From Candidatus Scalindua japonica (GTDB lineage: Bacteria; Planctomycetota; Brocadiia; Brocadiales; Scalinduaceae), in NCBI RefSeq assembly GCF_002443295.1, contig NZ_BAOS01000045.1, positions 1 through 64,000 of the forward strand: DNA of 64,000 bases, in the 5' to 3' direction. The position numbers were made by a program, and so were the translations under genes. Under the pieces are notes generated by a model. That model was given only the letters and a program-made list of their open reading frames with translations, made no database searches and was not told the origin of the DNA. Below are positions 56,269-64,000 of the stretch, piece by piece. The stretch's first letter is position 1. Each line of letters starts with the position of its first letter.

Positions 56269-57489
56269 ATGTTGACAAAAATTAAGAAGAGAATTAAAAA
56301 TCCATTGATTTTAATACTATTAGTAGTTTTAGTGGCGTTTGCCGGCTGTGGGAAGCAGACAAATCATCTGGAAGTAGGAGAAGCATTACTGGAACAGGGG
56401 AAAGTTGAAGAGGCGTCAGTTGAATTTAAGAAAGCTATTGAAAAAAACCCAAATCTTGCGAGGGCACACTTCGGATTGGGTAATGTATATACAGAGAAAC
56501 AGATGCTTGAAGATGCGGCAGAGCATTATAGAAAGGCAATTGACCTGGATTCTAAATTTGTAGATGCATATAAAAAACTGTCAGAAACGTTTATAGCAAT
56601 AGGTAATCCTGATGACGCATTTCAGAGAAAGTATAAACCTGTTGAGCAAGATCCTGATAATCCTATGGCTCGTATCGATCTTGCTGTTTTTTATCATAAA
56701 TGGGACCAGACCAGAAAGGCAATTGAAGAGTATGAAGAAGCCCTTCAGTTAGATCCTGATAATCCATTTATTTATTATAATCTTGGGGTAGCATATCAAG
56801 ATATGGGGCTTTATGAAGACAAGTCAATCCCTCTTTATTTAAAATCGATTGAAATGAATCCTGAATACGATGATGCACATTATAACCTTGCTGTCTCATA
56901 TCTCAAGACAAATAAACTTGAGAACGCAATGAGTGAATATAAGAAAACATTGGAACTAAATCCTAAATATGCTAAGGTTTATGTTGATTATGGTATGATA
57001 AAACTTCAGGATAAGAAATTTGATGAAGCAATAGCGTTTTATGATAAGGCGATTGAAATTGACCCGGAAATTGTAGAGGCTTATTATCAAAAGGGAATTG
57101 TATACGCATTCCAGGAGAATTATGAGAAAGCTTTAGAAATGAATAAAAAAGCATTGGATATTGATCCCAAGCATATTAATTCTCAATTTAACATAGCGGT
57201 AGTTTTCCATAAACAGGGGAAATTAGACAGGGCTATAGCAGAGTATGATTTAACTCTAGAGATAGATAAGAATTATGAGGATGCGTATTACAACAGAGGT
57301 CAGATATATGCCTCTAAGGGTAATACACCTCAAGCGTATAGTGACTATATATCCTATAGTAAAATTGTAAAGGCAAAGACTGGTTCTGAGGCAGCGGCGA
57401 CTGCATTGCGAGGTATAGAGGACAAAGAGAAAGTTCAAAGATATATGATTCCAAGTTTCAAGGATTGGTTGTTAGAATATGATGATTAG
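56269..57489 (+). CDS. TPR lipoprotein, first of a tandem pair
   Basis: The 406-residue product has a signal peptide with lipobox VAFAGC (Cys about residue 26) and then about ten TPR units through residue 370 (NPNLARAHFGLGNVY, DPDNPFIYYNLGVAYQ). It would be anchored in a membrane outside the cytoplasm, as a protein scaffold. It is similar in plan and repeat order to the next gene and probably arose with it by duplication. It lies just downstream of hdh but behind two terminators. Confidence 0.85.
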   Translation: MLTKIKKRIKNPLILILLVVLVAFAGCGKQTNHLEVGEALLEQGKVEEASVEFKKAIEKNPNLARAHFGLGNVYTEKQMLEDAAEHYRKAIDLDSKFVDAYKKLSETFIAIGNPDDAFQRKYKPVEQDPDNPMARIDLAVFYHKWDQTRKAIEEYEEALQLDPDNPFIYYNLGVAYQDMGLYEDKSIPLYLKSIEMNPEYDDAHYNLAVSYLKTNKLENAMSEYKKTLELNPKYAKVYVDYGMIKLQDKKFDEAIAFYDKAIEIDPEIVEAYYQKGIVYAFQENYEKALEMNKKALDIDPKHINSQFNIAVVFHKQGKLDRAIAEYDLTLEIDKNYEDAYYNRGQIYASKGNTPQAYSDYISYSKIVKAKTGSEAAATALRGIEDKEKVQRYMIPSFKDWLLEYDD

Positions 57490-57533
57490 GCTTCTTAATA
57501 AAAATTTGTGTATATATTTGCATAAACATAACT

Positions 57534-57557
57534 GGCCTCTCTTTCGAGAGCCTTTTT
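57534..57557 (+). terminator. terminator between the TPR lipoprotein genes
   Basis: GGCCTCTC and GAGAGCC pair around TTTC with one bulged base, then five T residues, immediately in front of the RBS (GGGAGGAG) of the second gene. Could attenuate readthrough. Confidence 0.6.
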
Positions 57558-57574
57558 GGGAGGAGTTAACATAG

Positions 57575-58825
57575 ATGTTTTTTGAATTTCTAGTAAGATA
57601 CAATTATTTGTTTGTGATATTTGTGGTTTGTATCGCCATAAGCTGTGACAATGCGCAAAATCATATTGACCTTGGGGACAAATTTGTGCTTGAGGGCAAA
57701 CATGAAAAAGCCATTGAAGAGTATAGAAAGGCTGTTGAATTGGATATAAGTGCGGCTGAAGTTTATTATAAGCTCGGTGATATTTATTCCAAAAAAGAGA
57801 TGTTGGAAAAGGCCGTAAAAGAGTATAGAAAGGCGATAGAATTGCGTCCGGACTTTCTAGATGCTCATAAAAAGCTGTCTGAGACATATGCAAAAATTGG
57901 TGTACCTGATGATAAGCTTGCGATATACACAGATGCGATCGAGAAAGAGCCTAAGAATTCAGAAGCTAGAATAAGACTGGGTATTTACTATCAGAGGTTG
58001 AAGAGAATGGACCTTGCCTTTGAGCAGTATAATAAAGTACTGGAATATGATCCTTATAATCCAAGTGTTCATTATAATCTTGGTGTCGCGTATCAGGATC
58101 TTAACTTACTTGAGAAGGCCATATCATCTTATGAGAAATCTATAGAACTTAAGCCAGGATATGAAAAGGCGCATTTTAATCTGGGTATTGCCTATATTGC
58201 TACAGATCAATTTGATAAGGCGTTGAAAGAGCTGAAAAAAGCGGACGATTTAAAACCGGGTAATGATGATACATTTTGTAATCTTGGTTTAGTTTATTAT
58301 CTTAAGGGTATGATGGACAAGGCGATAGATAATCTGAGAAAAGCTATTGAAATAGACCCTGCAAAGGCAGATGCCCACTATTATCTGGGAGTGATTTACG
58401 CCAGTAAGAATGACTATGAAAAGGCAATAGAAGAGAACCTGAAGGTAATAGCTGTAGATCCGAAATATGCCAACGCACACTTTAATCTAGGTACTATCTA
58501 CCATAAGCAGGAGTTGTTTGATAAGGCTATGGAAGAATATGACAAAACAATTCTTATAGATCGTGGATTTGCTGATGCTTATTATAATAAGGCCGCAGCT
58601 TTGGAAAAACTGGGCAGAGATGCTGAAGCACGTGATGAATTTGAAAAATATAGAATGATAAGGAAAACGGCCGGTGGCTCACCTAGCCTGTTAGAATTTG
58701 ACGCAAAACTTACAGGTGCGGCTGAAAGGGATGATGAATTCCAGAAACAAAAAATAGAAGCAGAGGCATTGAAAGAAGCGGAAGCATTAAGAGAAAAAGA
58801 GAAGGCAGAAAAGCTAAAAAATTGA
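57575..58825 (+). CDS. TPR lipoprotein, second of a tandem pair
   Basis: The 416-residue product has a signal peptide with lipobox IAISC (Cys about residue 24), about ten TPRs (VHYNLGVAYQDLNLLEKAI, AHYYLGVIYASKNDYEKAI) and a charged Ala/Glu/Lys helical tail (about 375-416). It is paralogous to the preceding gene: both share NHIDLG/NHLEVG starts and the KKLSETYAKIG-type second repeat. Partner proteins unknown. Confidence 0.85.
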   Translation: MFFEFLVRYNYLFVIFVVCIAISCDNAQNHIDLGDKFVLEGKHEKAIEEYRKAVELDISAAEVYYKLGDIYSKKEMLEKAVKEYRKAIELRPDFLDAHKKLSETYAKIGVPDDKLAIYTDAIEKEPKNSEARIRLGIYYQRLKRMDLAFEQYNKVLEYDPYNPSVHYNLGVAYQDLNLLEKAISSYEKSIELKPGYEKAHFNLGIAYIATDQFDKALKELKKADDLKPGNDDTFCNLGLVYYLKGMMDKAIDNLRKAIEIDPAKADAHYYLGVIYASKNDYEKAIEENLKVIAVDPKYANAHFNLGTIYHKQELFDKAMEEYDKTILIDRGFADAYYNKAAALEKLGRDAEARDEFEKYRMIRKTAGGSPSLLEFDAKLTGAAERDDEFQKQKIEAEALKEAEALREKEKAEKLKN

Positions 58826-58878
58826 TAAATCTACCAAGATAACACATAGGGTTACTATTTTTATTCATGATGTATAGT

Positions 58879-59306
58879 CTTAACCGAAGTTCGACAAACA
58901 AAAGTTGTATCTCTAATAATTGCAGGCAATTAAGTTTTCCGCGTCTCAATTTTCGGCACTACATCTTTGAGTCTTAACCAAGCATCTTCTTTTACTGCAA
59001 CGTCTTTACGATCTACTACATCTTCTTAAGCATTGGCCAATCGCTCCTGTCTTATCTGATTAGCATAATGTCTCGCTTTCGCTTCCACCTCAGAGTCTTG
59101 AGGCAATAAACGTCTTTGATTGGTTAACAATTCTTCAATACAATTGGCAAGTTCTTTCCATTTGTCTTCAGGTAGGTGAAGCTGTCCAGGATTTAAAACT
59201 ATTCGCTGTCTCGGGCCTGCTGTGGTGCGTACTGATTCTATAAGCTGATGTTGTATATATCTCTTTTTGCCCTTTTTTTAGAATAATTTGTCGAACTTCG
59301 GTTAAG
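58879..59306 (-). mobile_element. IS1634-like remnant, 428 bp with intact 20-bp inverted ends
   Basis: Perfect 20-bp terminal repeats (CTTAACCGAAGTTCGACAAA at 58879-58898 and its complement at 59287-59306) bound minus-strand sequence. That sequence reads IQHQLIESVRTTAGPRQ, then VLNPGQLHLPEDKWKELAN and later HYANQIRQERLANA to a stop. This is the N-terminal part of IS1634-type transposases. The catalytic DDE part is missing, so the copy is a non-autonomous deletion derivative. Confidence 0.75.
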
Positions 59307-59542
59307 GAGCTGTTGGGGGCATAAATCGCTCACTATGACTAATGAGGTATTCGCATCTATCACCGGGGCACAAAAGAAAGGAGGTTCATGTTTTGGACAG
59401 ACTGAGGGAGGAGAATGAGAACAATGTATCAAAAAAATGGTACAATTCTGACACAGTTCCAGAGGGTGAGACACGTCAAAATTATCGTAAGTCGTTGGGG
59501 TATATGGTGCGGCCTGAAGGAATCGAACCTTCGATCCACTGA
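59307..59542 (+). pseudogene. tyrosine recombinase C-terminal remnant, cut by the IS1634-like element
   Basis: Allowing two one-base insertions, the sequence right after the IS end reads LLGHKSLTMT, then MRYSHLSPGHKRKEVHVLD, the catalytic-Tyr segment of phage-type integrases. It ends in [10 protein letters not shown], which is the tRNA 3' half read as protein. The upstream part of the gene is gone, replaced by the IS end. Confidence 0.75.
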
Positions 59543-59549
59543 TTAAGAG
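59480..59549. repeat. left copy of a 70-bp direct repeat, att site with tRNA-Lys 3' half
   Basis: Aligns without gaps to 63302-63371 (62 of 70 identical). The last 37 bp, which equal the 3' half of tRNA-Lys up to the anticodon loop, differ at one base. This is the expected footprint of site-specific integration into the tRNA gene. From 59550 to 60040 there is no gene; a faint third integrase tail (VDYVLTTIG in frame near 59690) may be present. Confidence 0.8.
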
Positions 59550-60045
59550 ATGCTAAAAGACCATTTTTAACAATTTACATAACTGCCTGATTCTGTGTCT
59601 GTTATGTCGCTATCACATTAACTTACAATGGCTTATATATTTGTACTTTTCCTGTTGATTCCTGTATAGTCCTACTGGTTACGATGGAGTTGACTACGTT
59701 TTGACTACAATCGGCCCTACCATAAAACTTACTCTTTACAATAATACGTAATAAGTTGATTTGTGCTTGTTGGATGCGATCCTAGACGTATTTACTGGCT
59801 ATTTAAGATGTAGTTTAATCGCTTGTTCTGAAGTCCAAGTTTGTTGCTGATTTAGGTAATTTATTAAAGGAGCATTATATGGGTAGGGATTCTTGTTAGT
59901 TTAGACTAACAGTTGGGGAATATAAATCAATATTACAACAAAAGTTTTGACTAAATATTTTAAAGAATTAAACACAGACAGGCAATAGGTAGAAAGTTAA
60001 GATTTAAGTCGCTTACTACGATATAAAGGATACTAAAGAAGAAGT

Positions 60046-60085
60046 AAAAAAAGGGGTTGTCTCTTGATTTTAAGACAACCTCTTT
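60046..60085 (-). terminator. terminator of nrdJ
   Basis: On the minus strand GGTTGTCTT and GACAACC pair (plus-strand arms at 60055-60062 and 60073-60080), followed by a seven-T run (A-run at 60046-60052 on plus). It sits just downstream of the nrdJ stop. Confidence 0.8.
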
Positions 60086-60106
60086 CTTACAAATTCAGAT
60101 ATGTTC

Positions 60107-62725
60107 TTAACCGCACTTTGAAGAGCCACAGTCTGTGCAGAGCAGGCAACCCTCCTGGTAAATCATATTGGAAGAGCTGCATTCACTACATTTCTGGCCC
60201 GTCTTGGCCTTTGTGCCATTTACGATATATTTCTTTAACGCCCGTGCAACACCTGCTGTCCAGTTATTAATGAAAGCATTATCCAGATGCAGTGAAGAGA
60301 CCAGATGGACCGCATCAACTACTGTCATCCCGTGCCTTAGCACTCCGGAAATCAGTTTTGCGTAATTCCAGAATTCACTGTTAAACTGATGAGACAGCCC
60401 TCCCATTGTTACTTTATAACCATATTTATCAATGTACTGGAAATCGTATATTTTTTCTCCGGATTCCAGTTTATGCTTGATGATTTTTCCTTTTGAAACA
60501 TTTTTAGGTATGGGGAAAGTATCATCCTCTTTGAGACCTGTAAATATTTCGTATGGTTTTCCCTCAATCAAACCGACAAAAGCGATCCAATGCTCATCAT
60601 TATTTTTAAATCTCAATATGTCCGCATTGAGTTCTTTCGGCCTTTTTGTGGGAAATTTTATCTTTTCGTCTACCTTATTACCCTTAGCAAGTAATACTCC
60701 CGTTCGAGATCCTTCTCGATAGACGGTAACGCCCTTGCAACCACTTTCCCATGCCTTTATATACAGATCTCCAACAAGCTCTTCCTTTGCTTCTGTCGGC
60801 AAATTTATTGTTACGCTGATAGAGTGATCTACCCATTTCTGTATTTCTCCCTGCATTTTGACTTTCTGCATCCAGTCTATATCTTTCGAGGTGGCCTTGT
60901 AATAAGGAGAGCGTTTGACTAGTTCTTTGAGCTCTTTATCATCAAAGTTTTTAATCTCCTCCGGATCCATGTCATTTACCTTTAACCAGGTAATGAAATT
61001 ATGGTGAAATACATTATACTCCTCCCAACTGTCACCAATCTCATCAACAAAAGTGACTTTTACCTCTTTATCATTTGGGTTTACCTTCCTGCGACGCTTA
61101 TAGACAGGCAGGAAGACTGGTTCAATACCTGATGTGGTTTGAGTCATCAGACTGGTAGTGCCTGTAGGGGCAATAGTAAGCAGAGATATGTTTCTTCTTC
61201 CGTTCTTCTTCATATCTTCAATTAATTTCGGATCCTCTTTTGCCAATCTATTGATAAAAGGGTGGTCCTTCTCTTTCTTGATATCAAATACAGGAAAAGG
61301 GTCCCTCTCTTTCGCCAGTTCCACAGATGATCGATACGCTTCGAGGGCAATTGTTTTATGCACTTCCACTGAAAAATCAATGGCATTTTCGCTTCCATAT
61401 CTTAATCCAAGCGCTGCCAACATATCTCCTTCAGCAGTAATTCCCAAACCTGTTCTTCTTCCTTCAACAGCTTTACGTTTAATATTCTCCCACAAACTTA
61501 TTTCAACCTGCTTGATCTCTCTGTCTTCAGGGTCTGAAACAATTTTGTCAAGAATAGCATCAACCTTTTCCAGTTCCAGATCAATGATATCATCCATAAT
61601 CCGTTGGGCTAATCCAATATGCATCCTGAATTTTTCCCAATTAAATTTAGCCATGTCTGTAAACGGATCTTCAACGTAACTGTAAAGGTTAATGGCAAGC
61701 AACCTACAACTATCATAGGGACACAGCGGAATCTCACCACATGGATTTGTACATACGGTATTAAACCCAACATCTGCATAACTGTCCGCTACTGATTCTT
61801 TAATAATGGTATCCCAGAATAGCATTCCCGGTTCAGCCGATTTCCAGGCATTATGTACAATTTTTGCCCATAGCTGTCTGGCGTCTATTTCATGTGAGTA
61901 AGATGGATCTTCAGCCTTCACAGGGTATTGCTGTTTGTACATTGTACCATCCACAACTGCATTCATGAATTCATCATCAATCCTTACTGAGATATTTGCT
62001 CCGGCTACCTTTCCCGTTTCCAGTTTTGCATCAATGAATCGTTCTGCGTCAGGATGCTTTATGGAGATGCTGAGCATGAGCGCACCCCTGCGGCCATCCT
62101 GGGCTACCTCGCGTGTTGAATTTGAATAACGCTCCATGAAAGGAACGACTCCTGTTGAGGTAAGTGCGCTGTTTAACACCTGGCTTCCGGCAGGACGGAT
62201 ATGAGACAAGTCGTGTCCGACCCCTCCGCGACGCTTCATTAACTGGACCTGCTCCTGGTCAATCTTCATAATACCACCATAAGAGTCAGAAAAGCCTTTG
62301 TGTCCGATCACAAAGCAATTGGAAAGGCTCGCGATCTGGAAGTTATTACCAATACCGGTCATTGGTGAGCCTTGAGGAACGATGTATTTGAAGTCTTTTA
62401 TTAACTCATAAAAATCATCAAAGGCGAGTGGATTGGAATACTGCTTTTCAACTCTGCTTAACTCACTAGCCAGACGCTTATGCATGTCATCCGGAGTTGA
62501 CTCGTAGATATTTCCAAATGAGTCCTTTAATGCATATTTATTAACCCAAACTCTGGCAGCTAATGCATCACCTTTAAAATATTCCAACGAAGCCTCTAAC
62601 GCCTCTTCAAATGAAAATATCTTCTTCTCGCTCTTTGATTCTATTTTTTGGTCTGTTATTACTTCGGTTGATGGGTTTTTGTCTGCAAAAGAGAGATTTA
62701 TTTGTTGTGCTGTTTTTTCTGTCAT
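60107..62725 (-). CDS. nrdJ: adenosylcobalamin-dependent (class II) ribonucleotide reductase
   Basis: The 872-residue class II RNR makes deoxynucleotides without oxygen. The catalytic cysteines sit in IASLSNCFVIG, NPCGEIPLCPY and PYDSCRLLAINLY. The conserved radical-site and substrate loops include TGIGNNFQ, RRGGVGHDLSHIRP and APTGTTSLMTQT. A C-terminal zinc-finger-like tail has CSECSSSN and CTDCGSSKCG, as in NrdJ of Thermotoga type. Upstream lies a NrdR-like palindrome, and the gene is flanked by two att-like repeats of a tRNA-Lys island. Confidence 0.96.
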   Translation of the reverse strand: MTEKTAQQINLSFADKNPSTEVITDQKIESKSEKKIFSFEEALEASLEYFKGDALAARVWVNKYALKDSFGNIYESTPDDMHKRLASELSRVEKQYSNPLAFDDFYELIKDFKYIVPQGSPMTGIGNNFQIASLSNCFVIGHKGFSDSYGGIMKIDQEQVQLMKRRGGVGHDLSHIRPAGSQVLNSALTSTGVVPFMERYSNSTREVAQDGRRGALMLSISIKHPDAERFIDAKLETGKVAGANISVRIDDEFMNAVVDGTMYKQQYPVKAEDPSYSHEIDARQLWAKIVHNAWKSAEPGMLFWDTIIKESVADSYADVGFNTVCTNPCGEIPLCPYDSCRLLAINLYSYVEDPFTDMAKFNWEKFRMHIGLAQRIMDDIIDLELEKVDAILDKIVSDPEDREIKQVEISLWENIKRKAVEGRRTGLGITAEGDMLAALGLRYGSENAIDFSVEVHKTIALEAYRSSVELAKERDPFPVFDIKKEKDHPFINRLAKEDPKLIEDMKKNGRRNISLLTIAPTGTTSLMTQTTSGIEPVFLPVYKRRRKVNPNDKEVKVTFVDEIGDSWEEYNVFHHNFITWLKVNDMDPEEIKNFDDKELKELVKRSPYYKATSKDIDWMQKVKMQGEIQKWVDHSISVTINLPTEAKEELVGDLYIKAWESGCKGVTVYREGSRTGVLLAKGNKVDEKIKFPTKRPKELNADILRFKNNDEHWIAFVGLIEGKPYEIFTGLKEDDTFPIPKNVSKGKIIKHKLESGEKIYDFQYIDKYGYKVTMGGLSHQFNSEFWNYAKLISGVLRHGMTVVDAVHLVSSLHLDNAFINNWTAGVARALKKYIVNGTKAKTGQKCSECSSSNMIYQEGCLLCTDCGSSKCG

Positions 62726-62862
62726 GAAAGTCCTAGCTTAAAAGAGTTCTATCTGATCCAATAATTCGACTACGGAAAATGTAACAACAATTTAGTAATT
62801 GGAGTTACTTGTAACAAAGTGTGCTTTACAACTTTAACAAAACAATATTAATTGTCAAGTCA

Positions 62863-62908
62863 AATATACAATATATTGTATATTCTCAAAAAAATTGACA
62901 ATATGTAC
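62863..62908 (-). promoter_or_regulatory. NrdR-like box pair upstream of nrdJ
   Basis: A perfect 22-bp palindrome at 62863-62884 contains ATACAATATATTGTAT, a close match to the NrdR box (core CWATATATWG). A weaker second box, CAATATGTAC, lies at 62899-62908, 30 bp centre to centre. Paired boxes about three helical turns apart are typical for NrdR. The nrdJ start is about 140 bp away. Confidence 0.6.
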
Positions 62909-62989
62909 TGCTTTTCACAAACTACATATTTAGAAATTACTCTTGGTATCCTGAAGAGTAAGGCCATGGTTATAAGTATCAAGAGCAAT

Positions 62990-63265
62990 ATTGTTTTCCA
63001 CAGTAAGAGTGGAACAAAGATCGACAAGCATAACCTTAGACGGGCATTTGTGATTGCAATGGGTAAGGCAGGGATTGAGGTCTTTACGTATCATTGACTG
63101 CGGCACACCTTTGCTACTCACCTGGCGCAGGGTGGATACGATCTCTATAAGATATCCAAACTGCTCGGACACAAGGATATCAAGACGACTCAACGTTATG
63201 CTCACCATTGCCCTGATAGTTTGAGAGGCGGAGTTGATATATTAGAAGCTGACTACAATCTGACT
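62990..63265 (+). pseudogene. tyrosine recombinase remnant next to tRNA-Lys
   Basis: The reading frame gives VFHSKSGTKIDKHNLRRAF, GKAGIEVFTYH, an in-frame TGA at 63095, then [18 protein letters not shown] and [19 protein letters not shown]. This holds the R-H-R box and catalytic Tyr of a phage-type integrase, with the N-terminal part missing. The 3' end runs towards the tRNA gene, as in islands integrated at tRNA loci. Confidence 0.82.
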
Positions 63266-63301
63266 ACAGTAGGGAGAAAAGCAGCAATTTCAGGTGAAGG
63301 A

Positions 63302-63371
63302 AATTGTCATAAGTCTTTGGGGAATAAAGTGCGCCCTGAAGGAATCGAACCTTCGACCCACTGATTAAGAG
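63302..63371. repeat. right copy of the 70-bp direct repeat (att site)
   Basis: Covers the integrase 3' tail and the 3' half of the intact tRNA-Lys. Partner of 59480-59549. Identity between the copies stops abruptly at the anticodon loop. Confidence 0.8.
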
Positions 63372-63404
63372 TCAGTTGCTCTGCCTGGCTGAGCTAAGGG
63401 CGCA
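63329..63404 (-). tRNA. tRNA-Lys (anticodon CTT)
   Basis: 76-nt cloverleaf: acceptor TGCGCCC with GGGCGCA, D arm GCTCAGCC.., anticodon stem ACTGA/TCAGT with loop CTCTTAA, and T arm GGTTCGATTCC. CCA is not encoded. It is the target site of the neighbouring integration events. Confidence 0.93.
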
Positions 63405-63698
63405 TTTAGTTGTGACAACCACTTACGACATTTTTATTGTTTTATGTCCCATGATTTACTGGAATGTTCTTCTATTGTCTACCTCCTGATATTTTAGATA
63501 TATGAGACGGCCAGGTGGTTTCTTGAATAATTTTACCGTTTTTGCAGGAGTTGTTTGAACATATCCCAATTCTATGGCCTTTGTATACATATATTCCAAA
63601 AGAGCAATTTTACTAATCATCTCTGCTTAATTCAACAAAAATACATAATTTAGAAAATATCTCTCCTTTCTTTATGTGTTCTCTGCTCCAGCAATGAA
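63405..63698. other. intergenic region downstream of the tRNA-Lys gene
   Basis: About 290 bp with no gene or signal I can support on either strand. Confidence 0.3.
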
Positions 63699-63875
63699 TC
63701 TAATGCGGATTGATGATGTTATTAGCTATTGCAATAAAGATGTAGAAATCACCAGGGATATTTTTCTTTACGGCAGGGAAAATTGCCACATCATTATTGA
63801 AAAAAATGGGTGTGGAATGCTAAAATTGCGGGTAACGTGGAATATTGAACGTATAACAAATAATTTAAACACAAA
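63699..63875 (+). pseudogene. C-terminal fragment resembling an RNase H-like exonuclease/helicase-associated domain
   Basis: MRIDDVISYCNKDVEITRD followed by IFLYGRENCHIIIEKNG resembles the end of predicted RNase-H-fold exonucleases (usually I..YC..DV..TRDLf.yG...GY). The N-terminal domain with the earlier acidic residues is absent and there is no RBS, so this is a gene fragment near the integration hotspot. Confidence 0.4.
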
Positions 63876-64000
63876 CCTCCAATAGTTCATTCCAGTTAGT
63901 TGTATATCTTCTGGAAAGCCTTGTCCTCCTCATTTTCCATGAATGTTTAGTACCCTCTGTAGCCAACTTCAGGCTATCACGCCCCCATTTTTTATTAATT
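63865..64000 (-). CDS. partial frame off the right edge, possible transposase C-terminus
   Basis: An open minus-strand frame enters from the window end and reads KWGRDSLKLATEGTKH, then SWKMRRTRLSRRYTTNWNEL to a TAA. The composition is basic and protein-like and recalls C-termini of IS transposases, but I cannot name the family. Confidence 0.3.
   Translation of the reverse strand, partial: INKKWGRDSLKLATEGTKHSWKMRRTRLSRRYTTNWNELLEVCV

Noticed and set aside
59342-59542. 66-residue open frame ending [10 protein letters not shown]
   Set aside because: It is the decayed integrase tail read through the 3' half of a tRNA, not an independent protein gene.

Overview
The window is a piece of an anaerobic ammonium-oxidising (anammox) planctomycete, most likely the marine genus Candidatus Scalindua. 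The evidence is a complete core anammox locus. It encodes hydrazine synthase, with the beta and gamma subunits fused in one gene as known for Scalindua, a hydroxylamine oxidase of the NO-forming type, hydrazine dehydrogenase, a Rieske/cytochrome b complex with fused c-type hemes, and the tetraheme cytochrome with the contracted CKCH heme motif first described from Kuenenia. The DNA is AT-rich with long non-coding gaps, and several starts are GTG or TTG.

Layout. 0-10 kb: a partial gene off the left edge, a LexA/CI-type repressor with a repeat array in front of it, a Fur-family regulator, an exported thioredoxin, a PEP mutase-nucleotidyltransferase fusion, a PEP-CTERM surface protein behind duplicated promoters, decayed IS DNA, a PHP-family histidinol phosphatase, a membrane monoheme protein, a NifU/IscU scaffold and an ElyC-like envelope protein. 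10-24 kb: pyruvate phosphate dikinase with a large TPR protein, purH, a MltA 3D-domain lipoprotein, a qNOR-family protein with the His-to-Asn change typical of putative NO dismutases, a HicAB pair with a broken antitoxin, a SemiSWEET transporter and MTA phosphorylase. 24-31 kb: a MoxR/DUF58/Bat (VWA and TPR) operon. 31-37 kb: aldehyde dehydrogenase, a TPR protein, a LOG-like protein, accB and accC.

37-56 kb is the anammox locus. A tetraheme c554-like cytochrome, a heptaheme cytochrome and a cytochrome b look like a quinol-to-hydrazine synthase electron route. An NtrC-type activator follows, then a sigma-54 promoter, an exported Cys-rich protein, hzsBC and hzsA. Next come hao with its own strong sigma-70 promoter, trpB-trpA, the Rieske and cytochrome b-c genes, and hdh with its own strong promoter and two stacked terminators. 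Together these genes would take electrons from quinol, make hydrazine from NO and ammonium, recycle hydroxylamine to NO, oxidise hydrazine to N2, and couple the electrons to a bc1-like complex.

56-64 kb: two tandem TPR lipoproteins, then a tRNA-Lys(CTT) integration graveyard. It holds two decayed tyrosine recombinases, a 70-bp direct repeat whose core is the 3' half of the tRNA, and an IS1634-like remnant. The B12-dependent ribonucleotide reductase nrdJ lies between the two repeats, with NrdR-like boxes upstream. All product names come from reading the sequence; no database search was run.
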